Shown: positions 23,011-34,895 of the stretch, one piece after another
Layout: the number at the start of each line of letters is the position of its first letter
How positions within the stretch are numbered: position 1 is the first letter of the stretch
NCBI RefSeq assembly: GCF_040802235.1
Contig: NC_133172.1
Location: forward strand, 62,875,613-62,939,612
Reading direction: 5' to 3'
DNA length: 64,000 bases
DNA from: Manis javanica
Taxonomy: Eukaryota; Chordata; Mammalia; Pholidota; Manidae
Program-made: the position numbers and the translations under genes
Notes under the pieces: model-generated
What the model saw: only the letters and a program-made list of their open reading frames with translations
What the model was told of the DNA's origin: nothing
Databases searched by the model: none

Positions 23011-23667
23011 TGCCGTGGCCCCGTGGAAGCCCTCCACGCAGAGGGCTGTGCTGCACTTCCTTTTGTTGTGTGGAAAGGAGCCTGTGTCCCCTCTGGTGAG
23101 GTCAGGAGGAAGAGGTGAGCAGAGCCGGTGTCCCCGATCAGTGCAGCCCAGAGGGAACAGTGCAGGGCCACCATGCGCCCCGAAGGGGGACAACCGATAG
23201 GTGTCCACAGGCAGCCACCTCGCGGACTCGCTCTGGCTGTGCACCAGTCGGCCGACATCACTCCGCTGTGGGCCTCCCTGGTTTGGGGGTGATGGGAAGT
23301 CAGAGGGCCAGCTCCTGTGTCCCCGAAGCCCCTTCCAGCCCTGGGGGTGGCCCAGTGGGGAGGTTCAGATCTCCACGTCCTCCTGCTGTGCGGCCTTGGA
23401 GAACTCCCCTGACTGCCCTGGGACCCAGTGCGACACTGGGAGGGGCAGCGCCTTGCACGGAGTACTCAGCACGGGTCAGCTTGTGGTGTCCTGTGGACGC
23501 AGTGGCTGTGGTCTTGACCACCAGGCCACCCAGGAGGCTTTCCAGGTGTCCCCCAGCTGAGAAGGCAGCAGCCACAGGTGAATTTTAGGGAAGGTGTTCT
23601 TTTAAATGAAATGTTTCTTCCAAGTGTAGGTCCCTTTTATTAACGGGGAAAAGACCTTCCTTTTATT

Positions 23668-24165
23668 CGTAATCGCCAAAACTCAGAAGCAACAAAGATG
23701 CCCTCCGAGAGGGGATGGACTGTGGCACGCAGCCGTAAGGGGCCGGAGCCCTGGTGGGCGGGCCAGGCTGCATGACCACAGTCGTACACTGTGGTTGCAG
23801 TTCCATGGCGTTCTGGAAACGGTGATGCTAAGGAGACAGCGGGATGGGCAGCTGCCAGGGGCGGGGTGTGGGGAGCCGGCGGAGCCCAGGTTTCTAGGGC
23901 AGTGAAAGCACTCGGTGTGGCACTCTAGTGGTGGATACCTGGCATCATACACACGTCCAGACCTGCAGAGTGTCCAACACAGAGCGAGAACCCCCGTGTA
24001 AACTAGGGGCTTCAGGCGATGTATCGGTGTCGACTCAGCAGTTGTGACGAGTCTGCCGCACAGCAGTGAAGACTGGGGGTGGTGGGGACGTAGGAAGGTC
24101 TCACTGTTTCCTGTTCAGTGTCCCTGTAAACCTAAGAAAACACCCTGAGAAGTTTAAAAACCCCT
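23668..24165 (+). mobile_element. Old L1 3' fragment, sense
   Basis: TCGTAATCGCCAAAACTCAG, GAAGCAACAAAGATGCCCTC, GCAGCTGCCAGGGGCGGGGT and TGTGGGGAGCC, ending near GTAAACCTAAGAAAAC, follow old L1M 3' UTR order. Confidence 0.65.
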
Positions 24166-24229
24166 CCCTTGGTGAACAGAAGTGGGGAGAGACGGGCACG
24201 TGAAGACAGACTGAGTCCGCACACTGGGC

Positions 24230-24263
24230 GGCAGTGGGCTCTGGCTGGCAGTGGGCTCTGGCC
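24230..24263. repeat. Exact 17-bp tandem duplication
   Basis: GGCAGTGGGCTCTGGC occurs twice with a 17-bp period. It is a simple local duplication. Confidence 0.8.
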
Positions 24264-24999
24264 GTGGCCCTGACCTCCCCCTCCCGCAGGGACAGCTCCG
24301 TGTGCCCATCAGGCCCAGTTCTCTTATCCGGGCAGCCTGTGGGTGAGCGTGGGCTTGTGTCAGCTGCTCTGCACTGGGCTCTGCTTCTGTTCTTTACCCC
24401 TGCTGGCCCCAGGCTGGCTTCCTGGCTAGTGCCCTGCTTGTGGGAATGGCTGTCAGTGCACAAGGACACTTCTGTGACCCCCAGTGGCTCCCTGCCCTGC
24501 TGCCCTGGCTGCCTGCCATGTGCACACGTCTGACGCCTCAGGGGAGCTCCCCTCCTCTGCCCCAGGAGACCACTGACCTGCCCCTTTCTTTCTGGTTTCC
24601 CTCACCAGACTCCTAAGTGTTCCCGGGACCAGCATCCTCTGTGAGGAGCAGGGCGGGCCGGGTCAGCTCCCACCCCGTGAGGCGAAAATCCTCTCTGAGC
24701 CTCAGATTCCATGGCCAGGAAAAACCACAGCACGGTCGTGAGAAATTTTCTTGCAAAGCATCTGCCTTCCCTTTACCCCTTGAAAGTGTTTAATCTCCGA
24801 GGTGTTACGTGCCTCACGCTTGAGATGCCCATTAGGGCGAAAAATACGTCCTGCCTGGAGTAAAGCGCGCGGGAGCCTGAGTCCCGAGCTGCGGCTGCTG
24901 CACTTCCCGCGTCCTTGGCTCGCGCCTGCCTTCAGCCGTTCCTCCCGACCTCACTCTGGCTGCAGAGATTCAGCTCTTGCAAGCTCTTCTCTTCCCTTC

Positions 25000-26160
25000 C
25001 TTGACCATTCAAGTATTGTCACAATTTTTTATTAAGCCTATATTCCGTGTTTTCATTATAAAGACTAAATACTGCTTTCTGTTGAGCCGAGCAAAGCCCC
25101 GATTCTGTACACTCGTAAGTGCTTTTTAGGTACAACTTGAGGTAGTAGTGATTGCCTCGTTTTTTCAATTGTACGGTTTTCTTTAAATGACTGGTTAATT
25201 CTTTCCCCACCTTCCAAATGCTCAGGAAAATACCTCTCAGTGCAGCTTTCCACATGAACAGACCCACCAGGTTTGCTGTCAACTGTATGTACATTATATC
25301 ACCTGCATCTTATACATTTGTGTGTTTTACCTCACTGCTTTCTAGAAGGCCTATATACATCTGCCTCTCTCCCTCCCCGTTTCCTGGAAGTGCTTGTCGC
25401 CTCTTCTGCTCCATGTCCCCACATCGTCCTCTTTCCAGGTTTACGCATTTTGGTGGGGCACAGCCTGCAGTAGCTTCCCGAGAAAGGATGCATGACATAT
25501 ACAGATTTTGTGGCTTGGTTACTTGATAAATTGAGTTAACTTGCTATACAGTGGTCTAGATTGAAATCGTGTTTGTTCAGAATTGTTTTGGGGGTGCCAG
25601 TTTCCCCCGACGTCTAGGTTTTGGCGTTGGCTGTTGGGAAGTCCCGTGCCACTCTGATTCCCCAGACTTCACGTGCCGTCTGTTTCTCTTCTTCTCTGGA
25701 AGCATTTGGCATCTTTGCTCAGTCAGTTCTGAGATCTCACAGTGCCGTGTCTTGGTGTGAGTCTTTTTCTTTCATTTTGTGGGGTGTCTGCAAGCCCTTC
25801 GGCCTGGACACCCCCATTCTTCAGTTCTGGGATACTTTCCTATCTTACATCTTGGGTAATTTTCCCTCACTGCTTTCTGGGACCCCCCCAATATATAGAT
25901 TTGGGGCCTTCTGAATGACTCATGGAAGACTCTCTCTTTTATTTCTTACTGCTGTGCCCACCAATTCTTTTCATTTTAGTTTCTGAAAGATTTTCTTGAA
26001 TTTATCCTCCAACTCATTTACCAAAACTATTTCAGCTGTCATACTCTTAATTTCCAGGAGCTCCTTTTCTCTGATTTTTTTTTCCCCTTTTTTGTTGCAT
26101 TTTATTCTCACTTTGTGGATGCAGTATCTTAACTCTAAGCACTTAACTTCTGGCTTCCCT
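25000..26160. repeat. AT-rich block, probable unclassified old repeat
   Basis: GC content drops sharply relative to its surroundings. T-rich words such as AAGATTTTCTTGAATTTATC, TTAATTTCCAGGAGCTCC and GTGGATGCAGTATCTTAAC resemble an interspersed-repeat phrase that I cannot assign to a family. Frames on both strands are short. No gene is recognised. Confidence 0.4.
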
Positions 26161-26617
26161 GACACTGTCCCCCACACCCTGCATCCTCCATGACCCCCCG
26201 AACGCCCCCGCCCCCAGTCAGGTGTATGTTCTTACCTCTCCCTTCCGCGCTGGAAACTCTCCGAGTGTGGGATGACCCCAGCTGTTCATTCATTACACTG
26301 AGGCACCAGGAAGCTGACTGGACGTCTGACTCTCAGGGGACTTGTGCCCTCCTGCCCGGTGTGATGTTCCCGGCTGCCAGCCCCTGGATTGGCCAGGGGC
26401 ACAGCAGGTTCTCTGCAGACCGGTCTGCTGTTTGCCTCACCCCGCCTTCCTGTCTGCCTGGTGTCCCCTGGAGCACAATCTTCTGATGTTTCTCCAGAAA
26501 CTTTTCTCCCTGTGTCCTGCAGGAGGGGAGGGGACGCTTCCTTTTAATTCACAGTTTACATGTTCCCAGCAATGTGACTCTTATCCTTTCTCGTATTTAC
26601 ACATTACCTGGCTAGTG

Positions 26618-26745
26618 AGCATCCTGTATTCATTTGCTAGGGCTGCCATGCTTACCCATCAGAATGCCACCCTCTCCCCGTCTGGGGGCTGGGAGTCCCA
26701 GATCCGAGGCAGCCCTCTGTGGCCTGCAGGCGCTGCCCTCTCCCT
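26618..26745 (-). mobile_element. MaLR LTR fragment, antisense
   Basis: TATTCATTTGCTAGGGCTGC, CATCAGAATGCCACC, GGGGGCTGGGAGTCCCAGAT and CCGAGGC fit the beginning of reversed MLT1-like LTRs. Confidence 0.55.
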
Positions 26746-26827
26746 GCCTGCTCTCATGGCGGTCCGTCTGCACACATCCCTGGTGCCACCTCCTCGTACA
26801 GGAATGTGAGTCATATTGGATTGCAGT

Positions 26828-27545
26828 CTCATTTTTTTCCACTGTGGTTAAATACACATACAGTTTAAATACATAATGTGCAACCATCAGCCCTGTCCAT
26901 CTCCAGAAAGCTTTTCATCTTGTGAAACTGAACCTCTGCACCCATTAAATAATTGCCCCATTTCCCCCTCCCCCCAGCCCCTGGCACCCACCATTCTACT
27001 TTGTCTCTGCTTTTGACTCGAAGTATCTCCTAAGTGGAATCGTACGGTAATTGTCTTCTCATGTCTGGCTGATTTTCCACGGCGTCCTCAAGGCCCGTCC
27101 ATGCTGCACGTGTCAGGCTTCCCCTCCTTTTTAAGGCTGAATAATTTCCGTCACTGACGGACCGCATTTTCTTTATTCGCCCATCCCTGGACACTTGGGT
27201 CGCCTCCACTTCCTGGCTATTGCGAATAATGCAGCTGTGAACATGGGTGTGCAGGGACCTCCTTGAAGCCCCCTTGAAGTTCTCGGGGTACGTGCCCAGA
27301 CACGGAATGGCTGAGTCAAATGGAAATTCTGCATGTGATCTCTGCCAGTTTCCACTGTGTCACATCCCCACCGACAGCGCCTGGCTCCGGGGTCTCCACG
27401 TCCTGCCCGACACTTGCTTCTGTGTTCTAGAGTAGCCGTCCTGAGGCCTGTGGGGTGTTCCTCGCTGGCTTTGATGGGCGCGCCCCTGTGATCGGCAATG
27501 TTGAACACCTTTTCGTGTGTGTATAGCCTTAATCATCTTTAAAGA
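26828..27545 (-). mobile_element. L1 LINE 3' fragment, antisense
   Basis: TGGTTAAATACACATACAGT, CAACCATCAGCCCTGTCCAT, CCTTTTTAAGGCTGAATAAT and TTGCGAATAATGCAGCTGTG, then TTGAACACCTTTTCGTGTG, are L1M 3' UTR/ORF2 landmarks in reverse. Confidence 0.85.
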
Positions 27546-28762
27546 CCCTATCTGCACACATGGTTATAGACACTGGGAGTTAGGACTCAACATATGGACT
27601 CTCTGCCTGCTGGACCCTTTCCACACCCCTGACACCAGGGTGCCCTGTCCAGAGAACCACAGGGGCACCTCCCCTGGTGTCCCCTGGCCATCCTATGCAG
27701 CAGGTTAGAAGTAGGACCTGGGAGTGTGCTTTCTCTCCTTTTTTTATTTTTTAAACTCAAGCGCCACAGGTGACTCCCATCTTAAGGGACATACAGGTGG
27801 CGCTGGCTTCCTCGCTGGCCACCTCAGCATCCTGCCAGGCTGGGAGACTGGGGTTCGCCTTTGTGCTGCGGGATGGCTGTGTGGTCATTTTAACTCTGGA
27901 TGAGGTGTATTCTGCCACTTGTTCCCGGAATCTCTGGGGAGGCCACTTCCTTGGTGCACCTGCCCCTCTGCCCGCCACCCGGGGCCTGGGCTGGCACTGG
28001 GCCACCTAGGAATGGAGGGGCCTGTGTGTGCCCTGCTCCGGGTGCAAAGGCCGGCTGCAGACAAGATAGGAAGGTGGGGGGCAGGGTGTTCTGTCCACCC
28101 GGGGAAAGACAGGCTGGAGCTTTGTGAACCGTCTGCCATGCTCACGGGGTGATGCCCGTACAACACGGGTCTCACAGCCAAGCCTGACGCTCGCCCGTGG
28201 CTGCAAGGGATCACAGAGGCACACAGAGGCGCAGACCCCTAGGACAGGGGTCCGTGCTGGGGTGTCAGGCAGCTAGCGTTTGGGTCCAGGGCACAAACTT
28301 GCTCAGAGTAGCTCCAGTGACAGTGGCTCCCTGGAAAGTGTGGAGTGTCTCGGGGAGCCGGACCAGGAGGGGCAGCTGTCTCCCTCTTGCTCTGAGGGGC
28401 GAGAGCCCGGCCACTTCTCTCTGAGGCCCGTTTCTTTCCCAGCATCTCTGGGGGGGTGGTAGTCACATGGGCTCTCACCCCCATGCCTGGCATCCAATCG
28501 CATTCCCTGTTAGGGTCCCAGTGGGAGAATGTGGGTGGCCACATCCCAGGACCTCACCAGGTCCAACCACCTGGACGGGAGGGGCAGGGGCTCCAGAGGG
28601 AGGGGACCCTACAGGAGGCACGCCAGGCCGAGCGTGTCGAGGTCCAGTCCAGGTAAGGTAGGAGGTTCCTGGGCTGGAGAAGATGGGTTTGGGGCTGTGG
28701 CATTGCTGCCTGGGAGAAGTGGGCAGCGTGTGGGTCAAGAGAAGGGGTGTTTCAGTCACTGC

Positions 28763-28911
28763 CTGGCCCGAGACCCTCCTGGTCTGAGACTCCCCAGGCC
28801 CAAGACCCTCCTGGCCCAAGACCTTCCTGGCCCGAGATCCTCCTGGTCTGGGACTCTCCTGGCCTGAGACCCTCCTGGCCCAAGACCCTCCTGGTCTGAG
28901 ACCCTCTAGGC
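28763..28911. repeat. 16-bp minisatellite, 9 copies
   Basis: The unit AGACCCTCCTGGCCCA repeats with period 16 from 28771, with substitutions but almost no indels (units start at 28771, 28787, 28803, 28819, 28835, 28851, 28867, 28883 and 28899). Confidence 0.95.
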
Positions 28912-29035
28912 GGGCTTTGCTACCAAGTCAGCCTGGGTTCAAATCCTGCTCTGGAGATGACATTGGGCAGCTTTCCCCCTGAGCCTCAGTCTCCTGGTCT
29001 GATAAGTGGGCACAATGAGCCCTGACCTCTCAGCA
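28912..29035 (+). repeat. MIR SINE fragment
   Basis: CAGCCTGGGTTCAAATCCTG, GACATTGGGCAGCTTTCCCC and CTGAGCCTCAGTCTCCTGGT are the sense MIR core directly after the 16-bp array. Confidence 0.8.
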
Positions 29036-29591
29036 CATCTCCCCATCCAAATTCCTTGGACTCTGGGATGCCCAGCAGCTCCCTTGGTTGGGGTCTTCCT
29101 GCCACCCCTCACTGTCCAGGGCTATGGGTAAGGGCACTCTCTCCTGGGCCAGGGGCCCTGTCTGCAGTGAGCTCTGTGCTCCGCCCAGGGGTGCTATGAG
29201 GAGCCCTCTGGGGGCCTGTGCCCTGGTCAGGCATCTCGGCCAATGCCGTCCTGGCCCTGGAGGCTGGTGTGAGGTGGGGGCCGTGTTTCCCAGCAGGCAG
29301 GTTCTCTGGGCTCTGCAACATGGGCTTTGGGACTTCAGCCAATGGGCAGGGGCTTCGGAGGGAAAATAAAAGTGTGCAGGCTGTATGGGGCCCTTACAAG
29401 ATACCTATAACTCAGCTCATCTACACAGCTCAGAGTGCCAGAGGCTGAGGGCTGAGCCTGGAAGTTCATGGGCCGTGTGGCATGGCCAGGAGCCTGGCTT
29501 TCGGATTCGGGTGGGGTGGTTTCCTGAGCAGACAGTGCTGGTACCACAGCATACCAGGCCCCAGGCCAGCTCTGGGCCGGAGTGGGGTCCC

Positions 29592-29660
29592 CTGGGCATG
29601 GAGTCAGCCTCACCTGGGAGCTCGCTAGGAATGCAGATGACTGGGGTGACCCCGCCTGGC
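29592..29660 (-). mobile_element. Short MER5A-like fragment
   Basis: GTCAGCCTCACCTGGGAGCT, then GCTAGGAATGCAGATGACTG, resembles the reversed MER5A end. It is short, so the assignment is tentative. Confidence 0.45.
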
Positions 29661-29924
29661 AGGGGCAGAAATGCGGGGTTACTATCCCGGGCAGGGGTCA
29701 CTGATGCTGCTGGTGGTCTGGTCGCTCAACTTGCAAGTCTGACCACTCTGGCTGGCGTTTTACAGGTGAGGTTTAGGAAGGCTGCTTTTCCTTGCCAGAC
29801 GTCTGCTCAGACCTGCTGATTATGGAAACAAGACCGCAGAGTCTGGGCGAGGAGGGCTGTGAGCGGCACTGCCGGCAGGCGGGCGCTGGGCTGTGTGCCC
29901 ATTACCATATTGGAAGCTAGCTGG

Positions 29925-30015
29925 CAGTTCATTCATCACACCCAGTTCACAGGTGGATAAACCGAGGTCTGAGACATGAAGTGAGGCCCCTGGGTCGTGG
30001 TTCGATGGCAAGGCT
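29925..30015 (-). repeat. Short MIR fragment
   Basis: CAGTTCACAGGTGGATAAAC, CGAGGTCTGAGACATGAAGT and GAGGCCCCTGGGTCG fit a diverged reversed MIR core. Confidence 0.5.
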
Positions 30016-31564
30016 GGGGCCTAGACTCGGCCACCTGGCTGCCAGTGCACACACTCCGGGCTCCGCCTGCCTGAGGCTAGGCACCACTCACTGCAAGGCT
30101 GCTGTCCCCGTGGCAGGTGTGGCCTCCTTAAAGGGCCCACTTCCCCCAGGCCACCCCACACCCCAGCGGGGAGGAGCCCCCTTGACCTCCCAGCCTGGTC
30201 CCAGGGTCCTATCCACAAGCCCCTGCTGGTGTTCACCCTGTGTGGGCCATCCTGGGATGCTGGGAGCAGTCAAGGGCCCCGCCCTCCATTGCTGTGCCCG
30301 TCACAGCCAGGTTGGTTGACTCCGGGAGGGGTGCTGTGGGCACAAGGCTAAGACCCACACCACCTGGCTCAGGCAGCTACATCCTGGGGCAGGAAATCTC
30401 TCGGTGGGAGATGGAGAGGGGGCCCCTCACTGCTCAGCCCTCCCGGGGTCAGATCTTCCAGTGTAGATGGTGGGGACCTAGAGCTGCCACCCCCACCGCG
30501 GCCTTGGGGGACAGACGACAGAGCAGCATGGGGGCGGAGATGCCTGATGCCCCACCGCGGGGTGGGGTGGATTCGGTGGTGTCCACTGCAGGGTCAGGCC
30601 GAAGCAGGTGTCCAGCCGAGACTGTCAGCTCCTCGGTTCTGACCCACCCTCCCTCCCCCGCCCCCAAGGACACCACCTCGGGCTCTGCTGATGAGCACCT
30701 ACGTGTGGTAGGTCGCGTGTGAAGTGGACAGGTTGCTGTCTGTGCAAAGGCTCTTGGGGTGTTAGTCCTGAGCCCCCAAATCCCAGCCTCTTGTCCATCT
30801 CTTCTCTGCCAGGGTGGGAGTGTGTCTTGCAGAGAATGTGGTGTTTAGAGCACAAGTCCACTTCCTCTGGGGAGTCTGTCCTATGGTTCTGCAAACATGG
30901 GAGAATCAGGGCTGTCTCCTGAGGCCACCCAGTGCTGGGGCCCCGAGGTGTTACTGAGGAGGGGTGCCAGCTGGGATGCATGGACGAGGTCTCAGGGACA
31001 GGAGAGCCCATAGGGGGGCAGGATCCATTCTGACTTGGGAGCTGTGGGTGCAGTGCCGAGTGGTGGTGACAGATCATTTGGGCCACAGTGCAAAGCTTCG
31101 GATGCCACGCCTAGTTTGGACTTTACCTCCATCGCAGGGTGTGTCAACGAAGGAGCCGGCCTGGGTGGGAGACGGCAGGGAGTGATGGGGAAGGAGGCCA
31201 ACCGAGTGGCGTGCCTCGCCTAGAGGAGGCGGCTGCTGCAGGACTCCGGTCCATTTTGCCTTCTGAAAATGGAGATCTCCATTTGCCAGATCCGGTAGTG
31301 TTTTAGGAGAGACAAGAGAGCTGAACTTCTGTGAAATCTCAGTGTCGGAATGTTGGCAGTTAGTTCCAATTTCTTATGAAAACGCTGTGCGGGACAAATA
31401 CAGCCTGTCTGGTGGCGAGTTTCAGCCTCCGAACCCCTGGTCCGCAGCCTCTGGCGGGTGGGTGGGGGGACAGATGCTCCGTTCTCCCCAGAGAAGCCCT
31501 TCCCGGGTGGGAGCCCCTCGATGGTGCCTGGCCAAGGCCGGTGGCGGCTCTGACACCAAAGACA

Positions 31565-31742
31565 CAGGTTGAGGTTTATTGAGTGCCAGGCACAGGGCTG
31601 AGGGCCACTTAATTATGACCTATGGCAGGAGGAATTTCAGGCTCCTTCTATGGATGAGGAAACTGAGGGTCAGAGAGTTCCAGAACTTACCTAAAGTCAC
31701 ACAGCCAATGAGGAGAAAAGTAATAGGAGCCCAGTTCTGCTG
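31565..31742 (-). repeat. MIR/L2 fragment
   Basis: TTTATTGAGTGCCAGGCACA, CTATGGATGAGGAAACTGAG, GGTCAGAGAGTTCCAGAACT and AAAGTCACACAGCCAATGAG form a clear reversed MIR/L2. Confidence 0.9.
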
Positions 31743-31744
31743 AT

Positions 31745-32280
31745 TTTTCTCCTTTATATTTTATTGCGGTATAGATAACATAGAAGTTGCCATTTTAACG
31801 ACTTCGATGTGCAGCGTCTGCAGCATGAACTATATTCACAATTTGGTGTGACCATCACCTCTATTTCCGAAACTTTTCTACCATCCCCAGCAGAAGCTGT
31901 CATTGATTGACTCCCCACTCCCCCTCCTCCAGCCCCTGCACGCACGGCTCTCCCCGTCCGGCTCGGTGAATCTGGCCTCTCTAGCCCCTCACGGAAGGGG
32001 ACCCCACAGCCGTTGCCCTTGTGCATCCTGCTTACTTCGCTCGGCGTCCTTGAGGCCCGTCCATCGGCAGCATCAGGACCGTCTTCCTTTGTAAGGCTGA
32101 GTGACGCCCCGTCGCGTGGCGGGGTCCCGTTCCGCTTACTCGTTTATCTGCCGACGGACACACGGGTGGCTTCCAGCTGTCGGCCGCGGTGAATAGTGCT
32201 GCTGTGAGCAGGGCGTGCGAGTCTCTCTGAGTCCCTGCTTTTCATTCTTTTGGAGGTGACGGGTCTGCCCATTTCAGTGC
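31745..32280 (-). mobile_element. L1 LINE 3' fragment, antisense, close to exon 2
   Basis: ATTTTATTGCGGTATAGATA, GCCATTTTAACGACTTCGAT, CAATTTGGTGTGACCATCAC and GGTGAATAGTGCTGCTGTGA are reversed L1M landmarks. It ends about 510 bp before the exon 2 acceptor. Many CpGs are present for an old L1. Confidence 0.8.
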
Positions 32281-32769
32281 CTCAGGGTCCCCACACATTT
32301 ATGGGGGCCCCCCGAGTGCTCTTCCAAACTCTTCTTGGATGCCTCCAGCAGCAGGGAGCTTCCTAGGTCCCAGGGAAGCCTCTTCCGTGCCCGGTCATGG
32401 CCCAGCTCCCTGTCCCCGTAGCTACCGCACATCTGTGTTTCCTCCTCTGCCAGCGTCCCTCCCCAGTCGTCTGTGGGTCGGGCCTCCTGCCCGTGATCAG
32501 GGGAGGCTCTCCTGTCCACTGGACTCTGCCCTCCTGGCCCTGCATTAGCCTCTCATGCTCCCCCGCCTCCCGGGGTTCTGAGAGAGCAGGAAACGTGGTG
32601 TGGGAAGCAGGTGGAGTGTCCAAGCGGCCGTCGCTGATACAAACTGCAGAAACATGCCATGGTCTGCGTGCTTCAGCGAAGGCCTTGCTGGACTGGCCGA
32701 GGCAGGGCCGCGGGGGCCTGTCAGCCACAGCACGTGCCCCTCTGGTCACCCTCCCAGGAGCTCACCCCT

Positions 32770-33620
32770 GTCCCTTTGTCTCCGCAGGGACCTACCAGGG
32801 CCAATGGGTGGGCGGCATGCGCCAAGGCTACGGTGTGCGGCAGAGTGTCCCCTATGGCATGGCGGCGGTCATCCGCTCGCCCCTGAGGACGTCCATCAAC
32901 TCTCTGCGCAGCGAGCACACGAACGGCGCGGCGCTGCACCCCGATGCGTCCCCAGCGGTGGCCAGCAGCCCGGCCGTGTCCCGGGGCGGCTTCGTGCTCG
33001 TAGCCCACAGTGACTCCGAGACCCTCAAGAGCAAGAAGAAAGGGCTGTTCCGGCGCTCGCTGCTGAGCGGGCTTAAGCTGCGCAAGTCCGAGTCCAAGAG
33101 CAGCCTGGCCAGCCAGCGCAGCAAGCAGAGCTCCTTCCGCAGCGAGGCCGGCATGAGCACGCTCAGCTCCGCCACCAGCGACGCGCACTCCACCATCAGC
33201 CTGGGCGAGGGCGAGGCCGAGCTGCCGGCCGTCGAGGACGACGTCGACGCCACCACCACGGAGACCTATGTGGGCGAGTGGAGGAGCGACAAGCGCTCCG
33301 GGCTGGGCGTGAGCCAGCGCTCGGACGGCCTCAGGTACGAGGGTGAGTGGGCCGGCAACCGGCGACACGGCTACGGCTGCATGACCTTCCCCGACGGCAC
33401 TAAGGAGGAGGGCAAGTACAAGCAGAACGTCCTCGTGAGCGGCAAGCGCAAGAACCTCATCCCACTGCGTGCCAGCAAGGTCCGCGAGAAGGTGGACCGA
33501 GCCGTGGAGGCGGCCGAGCGGGCCGCCACCATCGCCAGGCAGAAGGCGGAGATCGCAGCCTCCAGGTAGGAGGGCGAGGGGCACGGCGCGGCGGGGCGCT
33601 GGGCAGTCAGGCTGTCCCTA
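32770..33620. other. Intragenic CpG island over exon 2
   Basis: CpG dinucleotides are dense throughout exon 2 and into the first bases of intron 2 (GGCACGGCGCGGCGGGGCGC near 33580-33600) and drop off on both sides. This probably reflects GC-rich codon choice. A cryptic internal promoter is possible, but I see no supporting core-promoter motif. Confidence 0.7.
32788..33565 (+). CDS. JPH3: Junctophilin-3, coding exon 2 (Gly128 to Arg387)
   Basis: This is the largest JPH3 exon in the window: 778 nt, entering in phase 1 and leaving in phase 2. The acceptor is CTCCGCAG|GG after a pyrimidine-rich tract, and the donor is CCAG|GTAGGA. It begins [20 protein letters not shown], which completes the sixth MORN repeat of the first cluster. 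A low-complexity linker follows (about residues 150-285) with Ser/Arg/Lys-rich stretches, including [11 protein letters not shown] and [12 protein letters not shown], and an acidic EDDVD segment. A second MORN pair (YVGEW and YEGEW) occupies about residues 288-340. The end (about residue 355 onward, [20 protein letters not shown]) opens the alpha-helical domain thought to span the ER-plasma membrane gap. The open frame continues upstream into the intron to 32397, but the conserved junction and acceptor set the exon start. The exon is very GC-rich and CpG-rich. Confidence 0.96.
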
Positions 33621-34794
33621 CGCAGGCCTGTGCCGGGGCTTCTCAGAGGCTGCCCCGTGGAACCCGGGCTGCCTCAGGCATTCTTGGAGGTGGTTGGTGG
33701 GCAGAGGCTCTAGCCGAACGGCCTTCCCCAGACAGCGGCATCTCTCGCCTGGTTTCTATGCTGGAGTTTAACATGAAAAATCGGTGGTACGGACGGGCTG
33801 CCCTGCTGGTAACATGTTGGGATGGCCACGGTCGAGAGCTGGGGTGCACTGGCTGCCTCCCAGGCGGGCTGCGGGGATGTCGGGGAGTGTGAGAGCCGTG
33901 GCTGCCCCAGCCTGGGGTGCAGGTCATCTATGGGCCCCAGGAGACAGCACAGACCAGTGGTGGGAGCTGGCAAGGGGTTCCCTTATCACTTGGTGCTCTG
34001 GGCCAACAGCTGTTCTGACCGAGTGCAGGCCATACTGAATCAGGTCCAGCAGAGCGGCCAGCCAGGAAGCGCAGGGGCCGGCCGCTGGTGAATTCCGCGG
34101 TGTCTCTGGAGTTGGTGCAGGGGCGGGAGGAGCTTGGAGGTCAGCGTGTGAGCCCGGGGCTGGTCCCCGCTAGGCTGTGGGAGGCTGTGGACCGCAGGCA
34201 CCGCCTGCTTCCTGTAGAAGGAGGTGGCCCTTTGAAAGCCAGGTCCCCCGAGGTGGCCACGCTCCTGGCTGAGCGAACCAAGAACTTGCTGCCATCTGCC
34301 TGCTCTCCTGGGCCAGGGTAGGGCCCTGGTGGCCTGTCCGGAGAGTCTGGGATCTGGAGACTGCTTAGAAGCCTCTCAGCCTGCTGGGGAGACACTTCCA
34401 CGAGGACAGACCCCAGCGTCTTTCTGGGTGATTCTGCATTCCCAGCCAGCGGCAGGCCTGGAGTTGATCCAGGAATGCTCCCAGCTCCTACTGCTCAGGC
34501 CTTCCCACCCTTGGCCCATTTGAGTCTGGTTTTCAGTGACCTTTGACCCACAGTGCAGGAAGATAAACAGCGGCTGTGGTTTGCTGGCGGGATATCCGTG
34601 GCTCACACGTCCAAGTTTTAGAGGGAAATGAAATCCACTGCAAGACGCAGAAGGGAAATGGAATCACCGCTTGAGTCCGAAGGTGCTCTCTCGGCCCCTC
34701 TCCGCTCCCCCAGGCGTGTTCTCGCAGGGGAATAGACAGCAGCGGCATCTATGACCCTCCGCTGGTTGTTTAGGGTCAGAGCAGGTTCAGTAGT

Positions 34795-34895
34795 TATTTT
34801 TCCCATTACAAATGTAATGCTTGCTCCGCGCGGGAAAGCTGGGCAGTAGAGCATAAAAGAAGCGGCTTCGCTCTGTTCCCATCCGTCACCAGACT
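34795..34895. repeat. Possible old LINE remnant
   Basis: TTTTTCCCATTACAAATGTA, ATGCTTGCTC and GGGCAGTAGAGCATAAAAGA resemble a common ancient LINE phrase ('ttacaaaagtaatacatgctc'). The family is not assigned. Confidence 0.35.
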
